Assembly (NCBI GenBank): GCA_934533135.1
Contig: CAKTBG010000004.1
Coordinates: 35,426 to 99,425 of the forward strand
Length of the DNA: 64,000 nt
Origin: an uncultured Faecalibacterium sp.
Lineage (GTDB): Bacteria > Bacillota > Clostridia > Oscillospirales > Ruminococcaceae
Direction: 5' to 3'
The notes below the pieces were generated by a model. It saw only the letters and a list, made by a program, of their open reading frames with translations. It was not told where the DNA came from and ran no database searches. This document shows, piece after piece, positions 15,843 through 26,311 of this stretch (positions are counted from its first letter, which is position 1; each line of letters opens with the position of its first letter). The translations under genes and the position numbers were made by a program.

Positions 15843-17840
15843 ATGAACAAGAAACCAAGATGGACTCTGGAAATGCTGACGGTCAGTCTGGCGATCCTCT
15901 GCGGCCTGCTGGTGCTGGCTCTGCTGGCCGCGCGTCCGGCGGTCTGGCCGGTGCTGTTGGTGCTGGTGGTGTTCTGGGGCGTCGGTGTGGTGGTGTTCCG
16001 CTGCCAGCTGCGCGGCTGGGTGGCCCGGTGGATCTGCGGCGGCGATTTCGGGAAATCCAAGGCGAAGTTCAGTCTGGAACCGCTGTCCCAGCCGGCAGCC
16101 ATCCTCTCGGGCGAGACGGTGCTGTGGTACAACACCGCCTTCCGGGAGCGCATCCTGAAAGGCGGGGATCTGCTGATGAGCCGGGCACAAAAAGTGCTGC
16201 CCGGTCTGGATCTGCAGGCTGCCCGCACCCCGGAGGGGCAGCAGCTGAATCTGGCAGAGGGCGTGTGGAATGTCCACAGCTCCACGGTGCCGGGCAACGC
16301 CGAGTCCATGACGCTGCTGATCTTCAACGAAGAAACGGCTCTGCGCAAGGTGGAGGCCGAGTACAAAGCCAGCCGCCCGGGATATCTGGTCTTTCTGGTG
16401 GACGGCTACGACGATGTGTTCGGCGATATGCTGGACAGTGAACGCGCCCGCCTGCTGGAGGGCATCAACCGCGTCCTTGAGGAGATGATCGGGCGGGGCA
16501 CCGGCTTTCTGCGCCGGGTCGCCAGCGGCCGGTACATCGCGGTGGTAGAGGAGCGGCAGCTGGAACAGTTTTCCAAGCGGGGGTACGATGTGCTGGACAA
16601 GATCCGCGCCCTTGACCCCAGCGTGAACCTGTCGCTTTCCATCGGCATCGGCCGCGGAGCCAAGACCCTGCGGGAAGCGCAGGATATGGCGGTGCAGGCT
16701 CTTGACATGGCGCAGGGGCGCGGCGGCGATCAGGCCGCAGAGATGACGCCGGATGGCTTTACCTTCTACGGCGGCGTGAGCCACGGCGTGGAAAAACGGA
16801 GCAAGGTCCGCAGCCGCATCGTGGCCGACCAGCTGGTGAAGCTCATCAAAGAAGCCGATCATGTGGTCATCATGGGGCACCGGATGAGCGATCTCGACGC
16901 CATCGGCGCGGCCGAGGGCGTGCTGCGGATCTGCAAGATCTGCGATGTTCCGGCGGTCATTGCCGTCCGGCGGGATGCGACGCTGGCCGGGAGCCTGATC
17001 GACGCGCTGGTGAAAGCAGGGCAGGCGGATGACTTCATCGACCCGAAGGGGGCACTGCCCATCCTCTCGAAGCGGACGCTCTGCGTCGTCGTGGATACAT
17101 ATCAGGTCAATCTGGTCGAAAGCCGGGAGATCCTCGAAAAATGCGGCAAGGTGGCCGTCATCGACCATCACCGCAAGGGCGTGGGCTTCATCGAGAACCC
17201 GGCTCTGGTCTGCCACGAGCCGTATTCCTCCTCGGCCAGTGAGCTGGTCACCGAGCTGCTGCAATACGTCGGCAGCCGGGAGAACAAGCCCAATCCGATC
17301 GAGGCCGAGGGTCTGCTCTCCGGCATCATGCTGGATACCCGGGATTTCACCCTGCATACCGGCGTCCGCACCTTTGAAGCCGCCGCCGCGCTCCGCCGCT
17401 ATGGGGCGGAGACGGAGCGGGTGCGCCAGCTTTTCGACGTGACCATGGTGGAATACAATGCCAAGGCTGCGCTGGTGGAAGCTGCGCAGATGTATAAAAA
17501 CTGCGCCATCTCGGTGGGCGGGGAGGTGGCTCCCGAAGCCCGCGTTGCGGTGGCACAGGCGGCCAATGACCTGCTGACCATCCAGAACGTGGACGCCAGC
17601 TTTGTGGCAGTGCAGGTGGGCACCGGCGTGAATGTCTCTGCCCGGAGCCTTGGCGCGGTGAACGTGCAGGTCATTATGGAAAGCTTGGGCGGCGGCGGCC
17701 ACCAGACCATGGCGGCGGCGCAGATCAAGCACATCACCCCGGAAGCTGCCCGCGCCCGCATCCAGACCGCCATCGACCAATACCGGGAGTCGCAGAAAAA
17801 GAGCGGCCCCGATGAACTGAAACAGGAGAAACAACGATGA
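15843..17840 (+). CDS. gdpP: Cyclic-di-AMP phosphodiesterase, GdpP family
   Basis: 665 aa, full length for the family. Two membrane helices (about 9-30 and 33-52), a PAS-like region (about 75-170), a degenerate GGDEF domain (about 170-310), then DHH-DHHA1: MGHRMSDLDAIG near 343, VIDHHRKG near 440, and LGGGGHQTMAA near 614. It hydrolyses c-di-AMP at the membrane. The stop overlaps the glf start by ATGA. The usual gdpP-rplI-dnaB order is present, but glf sits between gdpP and rplI. Confidence 0.95.
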   Translation: MNKKPRWTLEMLTVSLAILCGLLVLALLAARPAVWPVLLVLVVFWGVGVVVFRCQLRGWVARWICGGDFGKSKAKFSLEPLSQPAAILSGETVLWYNTAFRERILKGGDLLMSRAQKVLPGLDLQAARTPEGQQLNLAEGVWNVHSSTVPGNAESMTLLIFNEETALRKVEAEYKASRPGYLVFLVDGYDDVFGDMLDSERARLLEGINRVLEEMIGRGTGFLRRVASGRYIAVVEERQLEQFSKRGYDVLDKIRALDPSVNLSLSIGIGRGAKTLREAQDMAVQALDMAQGRGGDQAAEMTPDGFTFYGGVSHGVEKRSKVRSRIVADQLVKLIKEADHVVIMGHRMSDLDAIGAAEGVLRICKICDVPAVIAVRRDATLAGSLIDALVKAGQADDFIDPKGALPILSKRTLCVVVDTYQVNLVESREILEKCGKVAVIDHHRKGVGFIENPALVCHEPYSSSASELVTELLQYVGSRENKPNPIEAEGLLSGIMLDTRDFTLHTGVRTFEAAAALRRYGAETERVRQLFDVTMVEYNAKAALVEAAQMYKNCAISVGGEVAPEARVAVAQAANDLLTIQNVDASFVAVQVGTGVNVSARSLGAVNVQVIMESLGGGGHQTMAAAQIKHITPEAARARIQTAIDQYRESQKKSGPDELKQEKQR

Positions 17841-18940
17841 AACAATATGATTACCTGATCGTAGGTGCCGGTCTGTACGGCGCGGTGTTTGCACACGAAG
17901 CCAAAAAAGCGGGCAAACGCTGCCTCGTCATCGACAAGCGGGATCACATCGCAGGCAACATTTACACCGAGCCGGTGGAGGGCATCAATGTCCACCGCTA
18001 CGGCGCACATATCTTCCACACCAACAACAAAGCGGTCTGGCAGTATGTCAGCCAGTTCGCGGAGTTCAACCGCTACACCAACAGCCCGGTGGCCAACTAC
18101 CACGGCGAGATCTACAATCTGCCCTTCAACATGAATACCTTCAACAAGATGTGGGGTGTGGTGACGCCCGCCGAGGCCAAGGCCAAGATCGAGGAGCAGA
18201 AGGCGGAGGCCGGCATCACCGACCCGCAGAACCTCGAGGAGCAGGCCATCAGTCTGGTGGGCACCGACATCTACGAAAAGCTCATCAAGGGCTACACCGG
18301 CAAGCAGTGGGGCCGCCCCTGCACCGAGCTGCCGGCCTTCATCATCAAGCGTCTGCCGGTCCGCTTCACCTACGACGACAACTACTTCAACGCGCTGTAT
18401 CAGGGCATCCCCAACGGCGGCTACACCGCCATGGTCGAGAAGATGCTGGACGGGGTGGAGACCCGCCTGAACGTGGACTATCTGGCCGACAAAGCTGCGC
18501 TGGACGCTCTGGCAGAGCGGGTCGTTTATACCGGCCCCGTGGACGCCTACTTCGGCTACAAGCTGGGTGCCCTGCAGTACCGCAGCGTCCGGTTTGAGAC
18601 CGAGGTGCTGGACACCGACAACTATCAGGGCAACGCGGTCGTCAACTACACCGACGCGGAGACCCCGTACACCCGCATCATCGAGCACAAGCACTTTGAG
18701 TTCGGCACCCAGCCCAAGACCGTCATCAGCCGGGAGTACAGTGCGGAGTGGAAGAAGGGCGATGAGCCGTATTATCCCGTCAACGACGAAAAGAACGGTG
18801 CGCTCTATGCCGAGTACAAGAAGATGGCCGACGCCGAGCCGAATGTGGTCTTTGGCGGCCGTCTGGGAGAGTATAAGTATTACGACATGGACAAAGTGAT
18901 CGAGGTTGCCTTGTCTGTGGCGGAGAAAGAGCTGAGGTAA
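17837..18940 (+). CDS. glf: UDP-galactopyranose mutase
   Basis: 367 aa FAD enzyme interconverting UDP-Galp and UDP-Galf, the precursor of galactofuranose in glycans. FAD-binding LIVGAGLYGAVFAHEA at the N terminus, GGNIYT-like HIAGNIYTEP, GAHIFHT with the conserved histidine, and late AVVNYTDAETPYTRIIEHKH. Translationally coupled to gdpP (ATGA, with AGGAG upstream). No other galactofuranose genes are nearby. Confidence 0.95.
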   Translation: MKQYDYLIVGAGLYGAVFAHEAKKAGKRCLVIDKRDHIAGNIYTEPVEGINVHRYGAHIFHTNNKAVWQYVSQFAEFNRYTNSPVANYHGEIYNLPFNMNTFNKMWGVVTPAEAKAKIEEQKAEAGITDPQNLEEQAISLVGTDIYEKLIKGYTGKQWGRPCTELPAFIIKRLPVRFTYDDNYFNALYQGIPNGGYTAMVEKMLDGVETRLNVDYLADKAALDALAERVVYTGPVDAYFGYKLGALQYRSVRFETEVLDTDNYQGNAVVNYTDAETPYTRIIEHKHFEFGTQPKTVISREYSAEWKKGDEPYYPVNDEKNGALYAEYKKMADAEPNVVFGGRLGEYKYYDMDKVIEVALSVAEKELR

Positions 18941-19020
18941 AACCTCTCCGTCATCGCTGACCTGCCGGGGATGCCCTCTCAGTCTGCTGCGCAGACAGCT
19001 CTCCCAAAGGGAGAGCCAAG
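18941..19020. repeat. Family A stem-loop repeat after glf
   Basis: Truncated right-type sequence CCTCTCCGTCATCGC, then a complete arm CCCTCTCAGTC-TGCTGCGCAGAC-AGCTCTCCCAAAGGGAGAGCCAAG. Confidence 0.8.
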
Positions 19021-19043
19021 AAACCGGCGGACAGCAATCAGCG

Positions 19044-19072
19044 TTGACGGAGCGGTTCAATTGCTGTATACT
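19044..19072 (+). promoter_or_regulatory. Promoter of rplI
   Basis: TTGACG (19044-19049), 17 nt, TATACT (19067-19072). Confidence 0.8.
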
Positions 19073-19122
19073 TAAATTACAAAACCGCACCTGACAACAG
19101 GTGAGAAGTGAGGGATAACATC

Positions 19123-19578
19123 ATGAAAGTGATTTTGCATCAGGACGTCAAGGGCATCGGCAAGAAGGACGAGATCCACGAGGTCTCCGACGGCTACGCC
19201 CGCAACTTTCTGTTCCCGCGCAAGCTGGCTTCTGTGGCTGACGCAAGCGCAGTGAATATCGCACGCGGCAAAGAAGCTGCTGCGGATTTCCATGAGGCTG
19301 AGAATGTGGCCGCTGCACAGGCACTGGCCGCCAAGATCAACGGCAAGACCGTCGTCATCAAGGCCAAGGGCGGTGCCTCCGGCCGTCTGCACGGCAAGGT
19401 CACCGGCAAGGAAGTGGCCGCAGCCCTGACCGAGCTGTGCGGTGCGCCCGTCGATAAGAAGAAGATCGAGATGGAGACCAAGGACATCAAGGACGCCGGT
19501 GTTTTCAATGGCAAGGTTCGTCTGCACGTCGGTGTTGTTGCTTCCTTCAAGATTCAGGTGGAAGTGGAGCAGGCCTAA
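19123..19578 (+). CDS. rplI: Ribosomal protein bL9
   Basis: 151 aa. The start [20 protein letters not shown] and [14 protein letters not shown] are the bL9 N-terminal signature, and a long helix and C-terminal domain follow. I use the ATG at 19123, where the family begins, rather than the longer frame. Own promoter, and an intrinsic terminator directly after. Confidence 0.97.
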   Translation: MKVILHQDVKGIGKKDEIHEVSDGYARNFLFPRKLASVADASAVNIARGKEAAADFHEAENVAAAQALAAKINGKTVVIKAKGGASGRLHGKVTGKEVAAALTELCGAPVDKKKIEMETKDIKDAGVFNGKVRLHVGVVASFKIQVEVEQA

Positions 19579-19593
19579 CCTCTGCTTTGTCTG

Positions 19594-19621
19594 CGCCCCC
19601 TCACAGCAGGGGGCGTTTTTT
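19594..19621 (+). terminator. Intrinsic terminator between rplI and dnaB
   Basis: CGCCCCCT/AGGGGGCG stem (19594-19601 with 19608-19615), then TTTTTT. It ends 17 nt before the dnaB start, so dnaB expression depends on read-through. Confidence 0.85.
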
Positions 19622-19638
19622 GTGTAGGAGAACCCATT

Positions 19639-21039
19639 ATGCCCAACGAACGACGCTATTCCAATGAACTGAATCTCGAGAGCGTAGGCATCAATCTGCC
19701 GTACAATCTGCAGGCAGAGCAGAGCGTGCTGGGTGCGGTGCTGCTCAAGCCCGATACCCTGACCGATCTGGTCGAGATCATCCGGCCGGAGATGTTCTAC
19801 ACCCGGCAGAATGCGCAGATCTACTCCGAGATGCTGCGGCTCTTCACCAACGACCAGACCATCGACTTTGTGACCCTGCTGGACGCAGTCGTTTCAGACG
19901 GCGTGTTCCCCAGTGCGGACGATGCAAAAGTCTATCTGACGGGTCTGGCCGAGACGGTGCCCAGCATCTCCAACGTCAAGGCCTACGCCCAGATCGTGCA
20001 GGAAAAATATCTGGTGCGCCAGCTGATGGGCGTGGCAAAGGACATCCTTGAGGATGCCGGTGACGAGCAGGACGCCGACCTGCTGCTGGAAAACGCCGAG
20101 CAGCGGATCTATGAGATCCGCTCCGGCCGGGATTCCAGTGCGCTGACCCCGCTCTCGTCCAGCATGGTCGAGACGCTGACCAACCTGCAGAAGATCAGCG
20201 GCCCCGATGCCGAAAAGTATAAGGGCATCCCCACCGGATTCCGGCTGCTGGATACGGTGCTGACGGGTCTGGGCCGCGGCGACCTTATCATTCTGGCGGC
20301 CCGCCCCGGTATGGGCAAGTCCAGCTTCGCGCTGAACATCGCCACCAAAGTTGCCATGCAGCAGAAAGTGCCTGTGGCGATCTTCAGCCTTGAAATGACG
20401 AAAGAACAGCTGACCAACCGCATCCTCTCGTCGGAGGCCGGCATCGACAGTCAGGCGTTCCGCACCGGTGCGCTTCGGGCGGAGGACTGGGAATATCTGG
20501 CTCTCGCCACCGAAAAGCTTCACGATGCGCCCATCTATATGGACGACACCTCCAACATTACCATCACGGAGATGAAGGCCAAGATCCGCCGGGTCAATCA
20601 GGATCCCGCCCGCCCCAACGTCGGCCTCATCATCATCGACTATCTCCAGCTGATGAGCACCGGCCAGCGCAGCGAGAACCGCGTGCAGGAGATCAGCTCC
20701 ATCACCCGAAACCTCAAGATCATGGCCAAGGAGATGAACGTGCCCATCATCGCGCTGTCGCAGCTGTCGCGTGCGGTGGAAAAGCAGGGCAACAACTCGA
20801 GCCACCGCCCCCAGCTGTCCGACCTGCGTGACTCCGGCTCCATCGAGCAGGACGCCGACTGCGTTCTGTTCCTGTACCGCGATTCTTACTACGCCAGCCA
20901 GAACCCGGACGGCTCGGATGTGGATGCAGACACGGCCGAGTGCATTGTGGCCAAAAACCGCCACGGCGAGACGAGCGTTGTTCCGCTGGGCTGGGATGGC
21001 GCACACACCCGGTTTATGGATATTGATTTTAAACGCTGA
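19639..21039 (+). CDS. dnaB: Replicative DNA helicase DnaB
   Basis: 466 aa hexameric fork helicase. N-terminal domain begins LPYNLQAEQSVLGAVLLKPD. The RecA-like domain has Walker A ARPGMGKSSFALN near 219-230, LEMTKEQLTNR, IIIDYLQLM Walker B, and the arginine-finger region SDLRDSGSIEQDAD. Standard rplI-dnaB neighbourhood. A GTAGGAG-type ribosome site lies within the terminator tail. Confidence 0.96.
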   Translation: MPNERRYSNELNLESVGINLPYNLQAEQSVLGAVLLKPDTLTDLVEIIRPEMFYTRQNAQIYSEMLRLFTNDQTIDFVTLLDAVVSDGVFPSADDAKVYLTGLAETVPSISNVKAYAQIVQEKYLVRQLMGVAKDILEDAGDEQDADLLLENAEQRIYEIRSGRDSSALTPLSSSMVETLTNLQKISGPDAEKYKGIPTGFRLLDTVLTGLGRGDLIILAARPGMGKSSFALNIATKVAMQQKVPVAIFSLEMTKEQLTNRILSSEAGIDSQAFRTGALRAEDWEYLALATEKLHDAPIYMDDTSNITITEMKAKIRRVNQDPARPNVGLIIIDYLQLMSTGQRSENRVQEISSITRNLKIMAKEMNVPIIALSQLSRAVEKQGNNSSHRPQLSDLRDSGSIEQDADCVLFLYRDSYYASQNPDGSDVDADTAECIVAKNRHGETSVVPLGWDGAHTRFMDIDFKR

Positions 21040-21057
21040 GTATAGATCGGTTTTGCC

Positions 21058-22494
21058 ATGAAAGAACGATACAGCGATATTCAAACGCGGGTGGAGCGGT
21101 TCTGCCGGGAAGAAGGGCTGTTCCGGCCGGAAAACCCGGACACGCCGGTGCAGATCGCGGCGGCGGTGTCCGGCGGAGCCGACAGCATGGCTCTGCTCCG
21201 GCTGCTGCTGGGGCTGCAGCCGGTGTTCGGGTACGCGCTTTCGGCCTGCCATGTCAATCACGGCTTGCGGGGCGAGGCTGCCGACCGGGATGAGCGATTT
21301 GTCCGGGAGGCGTGTGCTGCGCTGGGGGTGCCGTTGCGGGTGTTCCGGGCGGCGGAGCGGGGGGATATCCCCGCCCATCCCGGCGAGGACTGGGCGCGCC
21401 GCCTGCGCTACGGCTGCTTCGACGCCCTGCGGGTCGAAAATGGGATAACCCGGGTCGCAACCGCCCATACTGCTACCGATCAGGCCGAAACGCTGCTGTT
21501 CCGGCTGGCACGGGGCACCGGGCTGCACGGGGCAGCGGGCATCCGCCCCCTGCGGGAGGGCTTCTGCCGCCCGCTGCTCTGCCTGACCCGGCAGGAGACC
21601 GAGACGGTCTGCCGGGAGCTGGGGCAGGGCTGGGTGACCGACGAGACGAATGCGGGAGACGCCTATGCCCGGAACCGCCTGCGTCATGTCGCGCTGCCGG
21701 CTCTCCGGTCGGCCAACAGCGCGGCGGAGGAAAATCTGGCTCGCTTCTGCGAGAAAGCGGCCAAGGCCGACGCCTATCTTTCCCGTCAGGCGGAGCATCT
21801 GCTCGATACCGCGTGCTGCGGCAAAGGGCGGTGGCGGCTGGCAGACTTGCAGGACGCCGACCCACTGCTGCTGGAGACGGCACTGCATCGGCTGGTATCT
21901 CCCGAGCGGGATGCCGAGGAAAAATACATCCGCCTGCTGGCACAGATCGTCCGGCAGGGGAGCGGTGCGGTGCAGCTCACCGGGAAGGTGCGTTTTGGCA
22001 TCGCGGGCGGCTGCCTGCGGCGGGAAGAACCGCCGGAACGCCTGCCCGAAACACAGGCGTTCTGTCGGCCTTTTGTGCCCCGGAATGGGGTCGAATACCG
22101 TCTGCCAAACGGCTGGAAGCTGATCACCCGGGTGTTTCCGGCTGCTTTTCCAGAAAAAACACAGGCCGTTCACAAAAAAGACTTAAAAAATCAGGCGGAT
22201 TATGCTAGAATAATGATGTTGTACCCTGTGCTTTGCCTGCGCAGCCGTCAGCCGGGCGACGGATTCCGGCCGGCCGGCCGCGGATTGCGCAAGGAGCTGC
22301 GCAAATGGATGAACGAAGCGAACGTTCCGGTCGCCCAGCGCGGGATGCTGCCGCTGCTTGCGGCAGGCAGCGAGGTGGTATGGGTCTGCGGCGGAGGATT
22401 TGCCGACGGCCTTGCCCCGGATCAAAACACGAAGAACATTCTGGAATTGGAATTGGAAAAAATGGAGGAATACGATCATGAGCATGAACGATGA
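21058..22494 (+). CDS. tilS: tRNA(Ile)-lysidine synthetase
   Basis: 478 aa. PP-loop [16 protein letters not shown] (SGGADS near 37-42), [34 protein letters not shown] and the C-terminal [31 protein letters not shown] are all TilS signatures. It modifies C34 of the AUA-reading tRNA-Ile. The 3' end overlaps the start of hpt, the tilS-hpt-ftsH order common in Firmicutes. Confidence 0.96.
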   Translation: MKERYSDIQTRVERFCREEGLFRPENPDTPVQIAAAVSGGADSMALLRLLLGLQPVFGYALSACHVNHGLRGEAADRDERFVREACAALGVPLRVFRAAERGDIPAHPGEDWARRLRYGCFDALRVENGITRVATAHTATDQAETLLFRLARGTGLHGAAGIRPLREGFCRPLLCLTRQETETVCRELGQGWVTDETNAGDAYARNRLRHVALPALRSANSAAEENLARFCEKAAKADAYLSRQAEHLLDTACCGKGRWRLADLQDADPLLLETALHRLVSPERDAEEKYIRLLAQIVRQGSGAVQLTGKVRFGIAGGCLRREEPPERLPETQAFCRPFVPRNGVEYRLPNGWKLITRVFPAAFPEKTQAVHKKDLKNQADYARIMMLYPVLCLRSRQPGDGFRPAGRGLRKELRKWMNEANVPVAQRGMLPLLAAGSEVVWVCGGGFADGLAPDQNTKNILELELEKMEEYDHEHER

Positions 22495-23026
22495 TATCAA
22501 GAACGTTCTGGTCTCGGAAGAGCAGCTCAAAGCCAAAGTTGCCGAGCTGGGTGAGCAGATCAGCAGGGATTATGCAGGCAAAAATCTGGTTCTCGTCTCG
22601 ATCCTCAAGGGATCGGTGGTCTTTATGGCCGACCTGATGCGTGCCATCCGCATCCCGTGCAGCATCGACTTCATGGTGGTGTCCAGCTACGGCGGAAGCA
22701 ACACCACCACCAGCGGCCTCGTCAAGATCATCAAAGATCTGGACGGCGACCTCTCCGGCAAGGACGTGCTGATCGTGGAGGACATCCTTGACACCGGCGT
22801 TACCCTTTCAAAGCTTGTGCCGATGCTCAAGATGCGGAACCCCAACTCGGTCAAGATCTGCACCATCCTCGACAAGCCCAGCCGCCGCAAGGCCGATATC
22901 GCCCCGGATTACGAGGGATTTCAGGTGCCGGATGAGTTCGTGGTGGGCTATGGCCTCGACTACGACGAAAAATACCGCAACCTGCCCTATGTCGGCGTGC
23001 TGAAGCCGGAAGTATACGAAAAATAA
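22478..23026 (+). CDS. hpt: Hypoxanthine phosphoribosyltransferase
   Basis: 182 aa purine salvage enzyme. [17 protein letters not shown] and the PRPP motif [14 protein letters not shown] near 96-108, with [18 protein letters not shown] at the end. The start at 22478 ([10 protein letters not shown]) has GGAGG 9 nt upstream and overlaps tilS by 17 nt; a second ATG two codons later is possible. Confidence 0.95.
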   Translation: MSMNDDIKNVLVSEEQLKAKVAELGEQISRDYAGKNLVLVSILKGSVVFMADLMRAIRIPCSIDFMVVSSYGGSNTTTSGLVKIIKDLDGDLSGKDVLIVEDILDTGVTLSKLVPMLKMRNPNSVKICTILDKPSRRKADIAPDYEGFQVPDEFVVGYGLDYDEKYRNLPYVGVLKPEVYEK

Positions 23027-23042
23027 TTAGGAGTTGATTTTC

Positions 23043-25169
23043 TTGCAATCCAAACGTCCTCGTTTTAACCCGCTGATCCTTGCGATCGCACTGGCCGTGG
23101 TGCTGATGCTCTGGTCGGTGCTGGGCAATACCACCGGCTCCGCCAGAGGCTCGACCATGAGCTATTCCACGGTGGTCCATTACTTTGAGCACAATCAGGT
23201 CACCAGCTTTACGCTGGATCGCAACACCAGCGTCATCACCCTGAACCTGAAAGCAGGCGACCTGCCCCTGCCGGATACCACCTCGGTCTCCAGCAGTGAG
23301 AGCACCGGCGGCCTGCTGAGCGGGATGTTCTCCACGGCGTCGGAGTCCACCGGCGCAGTCAAGGAGAACGACGGCACCGTGACCGTCCGCTACAAGCTGC
23401 CCTACGCCTACGTTTTCATTGAGAACGTGGACAAGTATATCGAGTCTTACGACGCAGCAAACCCCGATGCGCCCATGACCTACGATTACACCTCCCTGAA
23501 AGAGACCATCCCCTGGATGGAGATCATCTTCTACCTTGGGATGCTGGGCTGCACCGGCTTCCTGCTCTTCTCCATGATGCGGGGCGGTGCCGGCGGCGGT
23601 GGCATCATGAACGTCGGCAAGGCGAAAGTCAAGGACGAGCATGAGAACAAAAAGACGGCCACCTTTGCCGATGTTGCCGGTGAGGATGAAGAAAAGGAAG
23701 AACTGAAGGAAGTCGTCGAGTTCCTCAAGAGCCCCGACAAATTCAATTCTCTGGGCGCGCGCATCCCCCATGGCGTGCTGCTCGTCGGCCCTCCGGGTAC
23801 CGGCAAGACCCTGCTGGCGCGTGCCTGCGCAGGCGAGGCCGGGGTGCCGTTCTACTCCATCTCCGGCTCCGACTTTGTGGAAATGTACGTCGGCGTCGGC
23901 GCATCCCGTGTCCGCGACCTGTTTGACAAGGCCAAAAAGACCATGCCCTGCATCATCTTCATCGACGAGATCGACGCAGTGGGCCGCCAGCGCGGTGCCG
24001 GTCTGGGCGGCGGCCACGACGAGCGCGAGCAGACCCTGAACCAGCTGCTGGTCGAGATGGATGGCTTTGAGGCCAACGACGGCGTCATCGTCATGGCGGC
24101 CACCAACCGCGCCGACATCCTCGACAAAGCCCTGCTGCGTCCGGGCCGCTTCGACCGTCAGGTGTACGTCGGCCTGCCCGACGTCAAGGGCCGCGAGGAG
24201 ATCCTGAAAGTCCACACCAAGAACAAGCCCCTCGCACCGGACGTTTCCCTCCGGGTCATCGCACAGCGCACCGCAGGCTTTGCGGGTGCTGACCTTGAGA
24301 ACCTCGTCAACGAGGCCGCGCTGCTGGCCGCCCGCCGCAGCCGCAAGGCCATCACCATGGAGGACATCGAGGAAGCTTCGATGAAGGTCATGGCCGGCCC
24401 CGAAAAGAAGAGCCGCGTCGTTACCCCCGAGGAAAAGAAGCTGACCGCATACCACGAGGCAGGCCATGCCGTGGCAGGCTTCTACTGCAAGCACCATCCC
24501 CGTGTCCATGAGATCACCATCATCCCCCGCGGTCAGGCCGGCGGCTACACCATGTATCTGCCTGAAAAAGATCGCAGCTATGTGACCAAGGGCGAGATGT
24601 TCGAGGACATCGTTTCCAGCTTGGGCGGCCGTGTGGCCGAGCAGCTGATCCTCGAGGACATCTCCACCGGTGCCTCCAACGATCTGCAGCAGGCCACCAA
24701 CATTGCCCGCCAGATGATCACCAAGTACGGCTTCTCCGAGCGGCTGGGCCCCGTGGTCTACGGAACCTCGCAGGAGGAGACTTTCCTCGGCCGTGATCTG
24801 GGGCAGGGCAAGGGCTACAGCGAGACCACCGCAGCCGAGATCGACAGCGAGATGCGGGATATCATTGACGAAGCCTACGAGACCTGCCGCCGCACCCTGA
24901 CCGAGCACATCGACCAGCTGCACGCGCTGGCACAGGCTCTGATGGAGCGCGAGAAGCTGAACGAAAAGGAATTCAATACCATCATGGCGGGCGGTACGCT
25001 GCCTCCGCGGGAGGACGACGCACCCAAGGCCGGGCAGACCGCTGCGGCGCAGCCGACGGTGACCCCGGTGGAGACCGCCGAACCCGCAGAGCAGGCGGAG
25101 CCTGCCGAACCTGCCGAAATGGGCGAGCAGATGCCCGACCCGGAGCAGAACGCCCAGCAGGGAGAATGA
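23043..25169 (+). CDS. ftsH: ATP-dependent zinc metalloprotease FtsH
   Basis: 708 aa. Membrane helix about 8-28, an outside domain, helix about 155-178, then AAA module with Walker A GPPGTGKT near 248, [11 protein letters not shown] near 305, and peptidase motif HEAGH near 469. The C-terminal 50 residues are a Glu/Pro/Ala tail. I choose the TTG at 23043 ([10 protein letters not shown]), 9 nt after AGGAG; the earlier TTG at 23034 touches the ribosome site. Quality control of membrane proteins. Confidence 0.95.
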   Translation: MQSKRPRFNPLILAIALAVVLMLWSVLGNTTGSARGSTMSYSTVVHYFEHNQVTSFTLDRNTSVITLNLKAGDLPLPDTTSVSSSESTGGLLSGMFSTASESTGAVKENDGTVTVRYKLPYAYVFIENVDKYIESYDAANPDAPMTYDYTSLKETIPWMEIIFYLGMLGCTGFLLFSMMRGGAGGGGIMNVGKAKVKDEHENKKTATFADVAGEDEEKEELKEVVEFLKSPDKFNSLGARIPHGVLLVGPPGTGKTLLARACAGEAGVPFYSISGSDFVEMYVGVGASRVRDLFDKAKKTMPCIIFIDEIDAVGRQRGAGLGGGHDEREQTLNQLLVEMDGFEANDGVIVMAATNRADILDKALLRPGRFDRQVYVGLPDVKGREEILKVHTKNKPLAPDVSLRVIAQRTAGFAGADLENLVNEAALLAARRSRKAITMEDIEEASMKVMAGPEKKSRVVTPEEKKLTAYHEAGHAVAGFYCKHHPRVHEITIIPRGQAGGYTMYLPEKDRSYVTKGEMFEDIVSSLGGRVAEQLILEDISTGASNDLQQATNIARQMITKYGFSERLGPVVYGTSQEETFLGRDLGQGKGYSETTAAEIDSEMRDIIDEAYETCRRTLTEHIDQLHALAQALMEREKLNEKEFNTIMAGGTLPPREDDAPKAGQTAAAQPTVTPVETAEPAEQAEPAEPAEMGEQMPDPEQNAQQGE

Positions 25170-25189
25170 CCACGGAAGGAGCGAGTGTT

Positions 25190-26269
25190 GTGGAGGAAAA
25201 TTTTGAACCGGTAGCCCATACCCGGGCCAACTATTATACCCCCGGCAGCCCGGTGCAGTTTGTCTGCGTGGAGCTGCTCAAGGGCGAAGTCAGCGGCGAC
25301 CATGCGGTCTGCCTGACCTTTAAGAACATTTCCCGTGTGACGCTGACGGCTCTGGAGATCCATTTCAAGTGCAAAGGCGTGGACGGTGTGATCCTCTGTG
25401 AGGATGAGTTTGAGTACAGCGGCCTCGAGATCAAGCCGGGCGAGAGCTTCGGCATGGATGACGCCGTGTTTGTGACCCAAAAGGCCATTACCAGCGTGGA
25501 TGTCTCCCTCAAGAATGTCTACAACGGCAAGCGGGTCGTCCATCTGGACGGCATCAAACGGGTGCGGCTGCCGTCGCCCCGCCGCCTCAGCCCCGATCTG
25601 CAGAAAGCCCTTGAGACCCGGATGAACCGGCAGGGTCTGCGGTATATGCCGCAGGTGTTCGAGAACGGCTGGTACTGCGCCTGCGGTGCCTTCCACCCGA
25701 AAGAGGAGGACACCGTCTACTGCACCGAGTGCGGCTGCGACCGCATCCTGCTGCAGAACGCGCTGAACACCCTGCTCCAGCCGGAGCAGAAAAAGCCGGT
25801 GCAGCCCAGCGAACCGGCGGTGGCACCGGCGCGTCAGCCCGCTGCGGCTCCCGAAGAGCCGACGCGCGTGGTGGGTGCAGCGCAGGCGGAGGCCACCCGT
25901 GTGATGCCCAGCCGCCCGAGCAAGGCGTCCGAGATCGAACCGCCGGTCTCCTTTGCGCCGCCGCTGGAGCCGGTGCAGGATCCGGGGGAGCATACCCGCA
26001 TTCTGGATGCAGCCCTGAGCCGCCCCGCGGCTCCGAAGCACGATCCGGAGCCCGAGGAAGGCACCCGGGTCATTCCGCAGGAGTTCCGCAAGCCCTCGTC
26101 TGCGCCCAAGGAACAGCCGCTGCCCGCAGAAGAAGAGGATGAGGAGGACGTCGAGAACGCCCGCGACAGCGTGGCCGAGACCCTGATCCGCTGGGTGCCG
26201 CCCATCACGGCCATCATCTGCGCAGGCATCGCCCTGTGGGGATTTGTGTACTATCAGTTTGTTCTGTAA
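25190..26269 (+). CDS. Zinc-ribbon, C-terminally anchored protein with repeated TR(V/I) motifs
   Basis: About 359 aa, no family recognised. Residues 1-125 look beta-rich (FVCVELLKGEVSGDHAVCL, LTALEIHFKCKGVDG). Near 161-183 a CACG ... CTECGCD zinc ribbon. Next comes a long Pro/Ala/Glu linker with four similar motifs, EEPTRVV, AEATRVM, GEHTRIL and EEGTRVI, and finally a single membrane helix (about 335-355) at the C terminus. The GTG at 25190 has AAGGAG 8 nt upstream. An ATG at 25166 overlapping the ftsH stop is the alternative. Coupling to ftsH suggests a membrane-associated role. The regularly repeated acidic-x-TR(V/I) sites resemble phosphothreonine targets, which is inference. Confidence 0.7.
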   Translation: MEENFEPVAHTRANYYTPGSPVQFVCVELLKGEVSGDHAVCLTFKNISRVTLTALEIHFKCKGVDGVILCEDEFEYSGLEIKPGESFGMDDAVFVTQKAITSVDVSLKNVYNGKRVVHLDGIKRVRLPSPRRLSPDLQKALETRMNRQGLRYMPQVFENGWYCACGAFHPKEEDTVYCTECGCDRILLQNALNTLLQPEQKKPVQPSEPAVAPARQPAAAPEEPTRVVGAAQAEATRVMPSRPSKASEIEPPVSFAPPLEPVQDPGEHTRILDAALSRPAAPKHDPEPEEGTRVIPQEFRKPSSAPKEQPLPAEEEDEEDVENARDSVAETLIRWVPPITAIICAGIALWGFVYYQFVL

Positions 26270-26280
26270 AAAATACCGCA

Positions 26281-26310
26281 ACGGAGGGGGCTGAGGCTTC
26301 CTCCGTTTTT
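26281..26310 (+). terminator. Intrinsic terminator after the ftsH cluster
   Basis: ACGGAGG ... CCTCCGTTTTT: 6-bp GC-rich stem with T run, 12 nt after the stop codon. Confidence 0.75.
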
Positions 26311-26311
26311 G

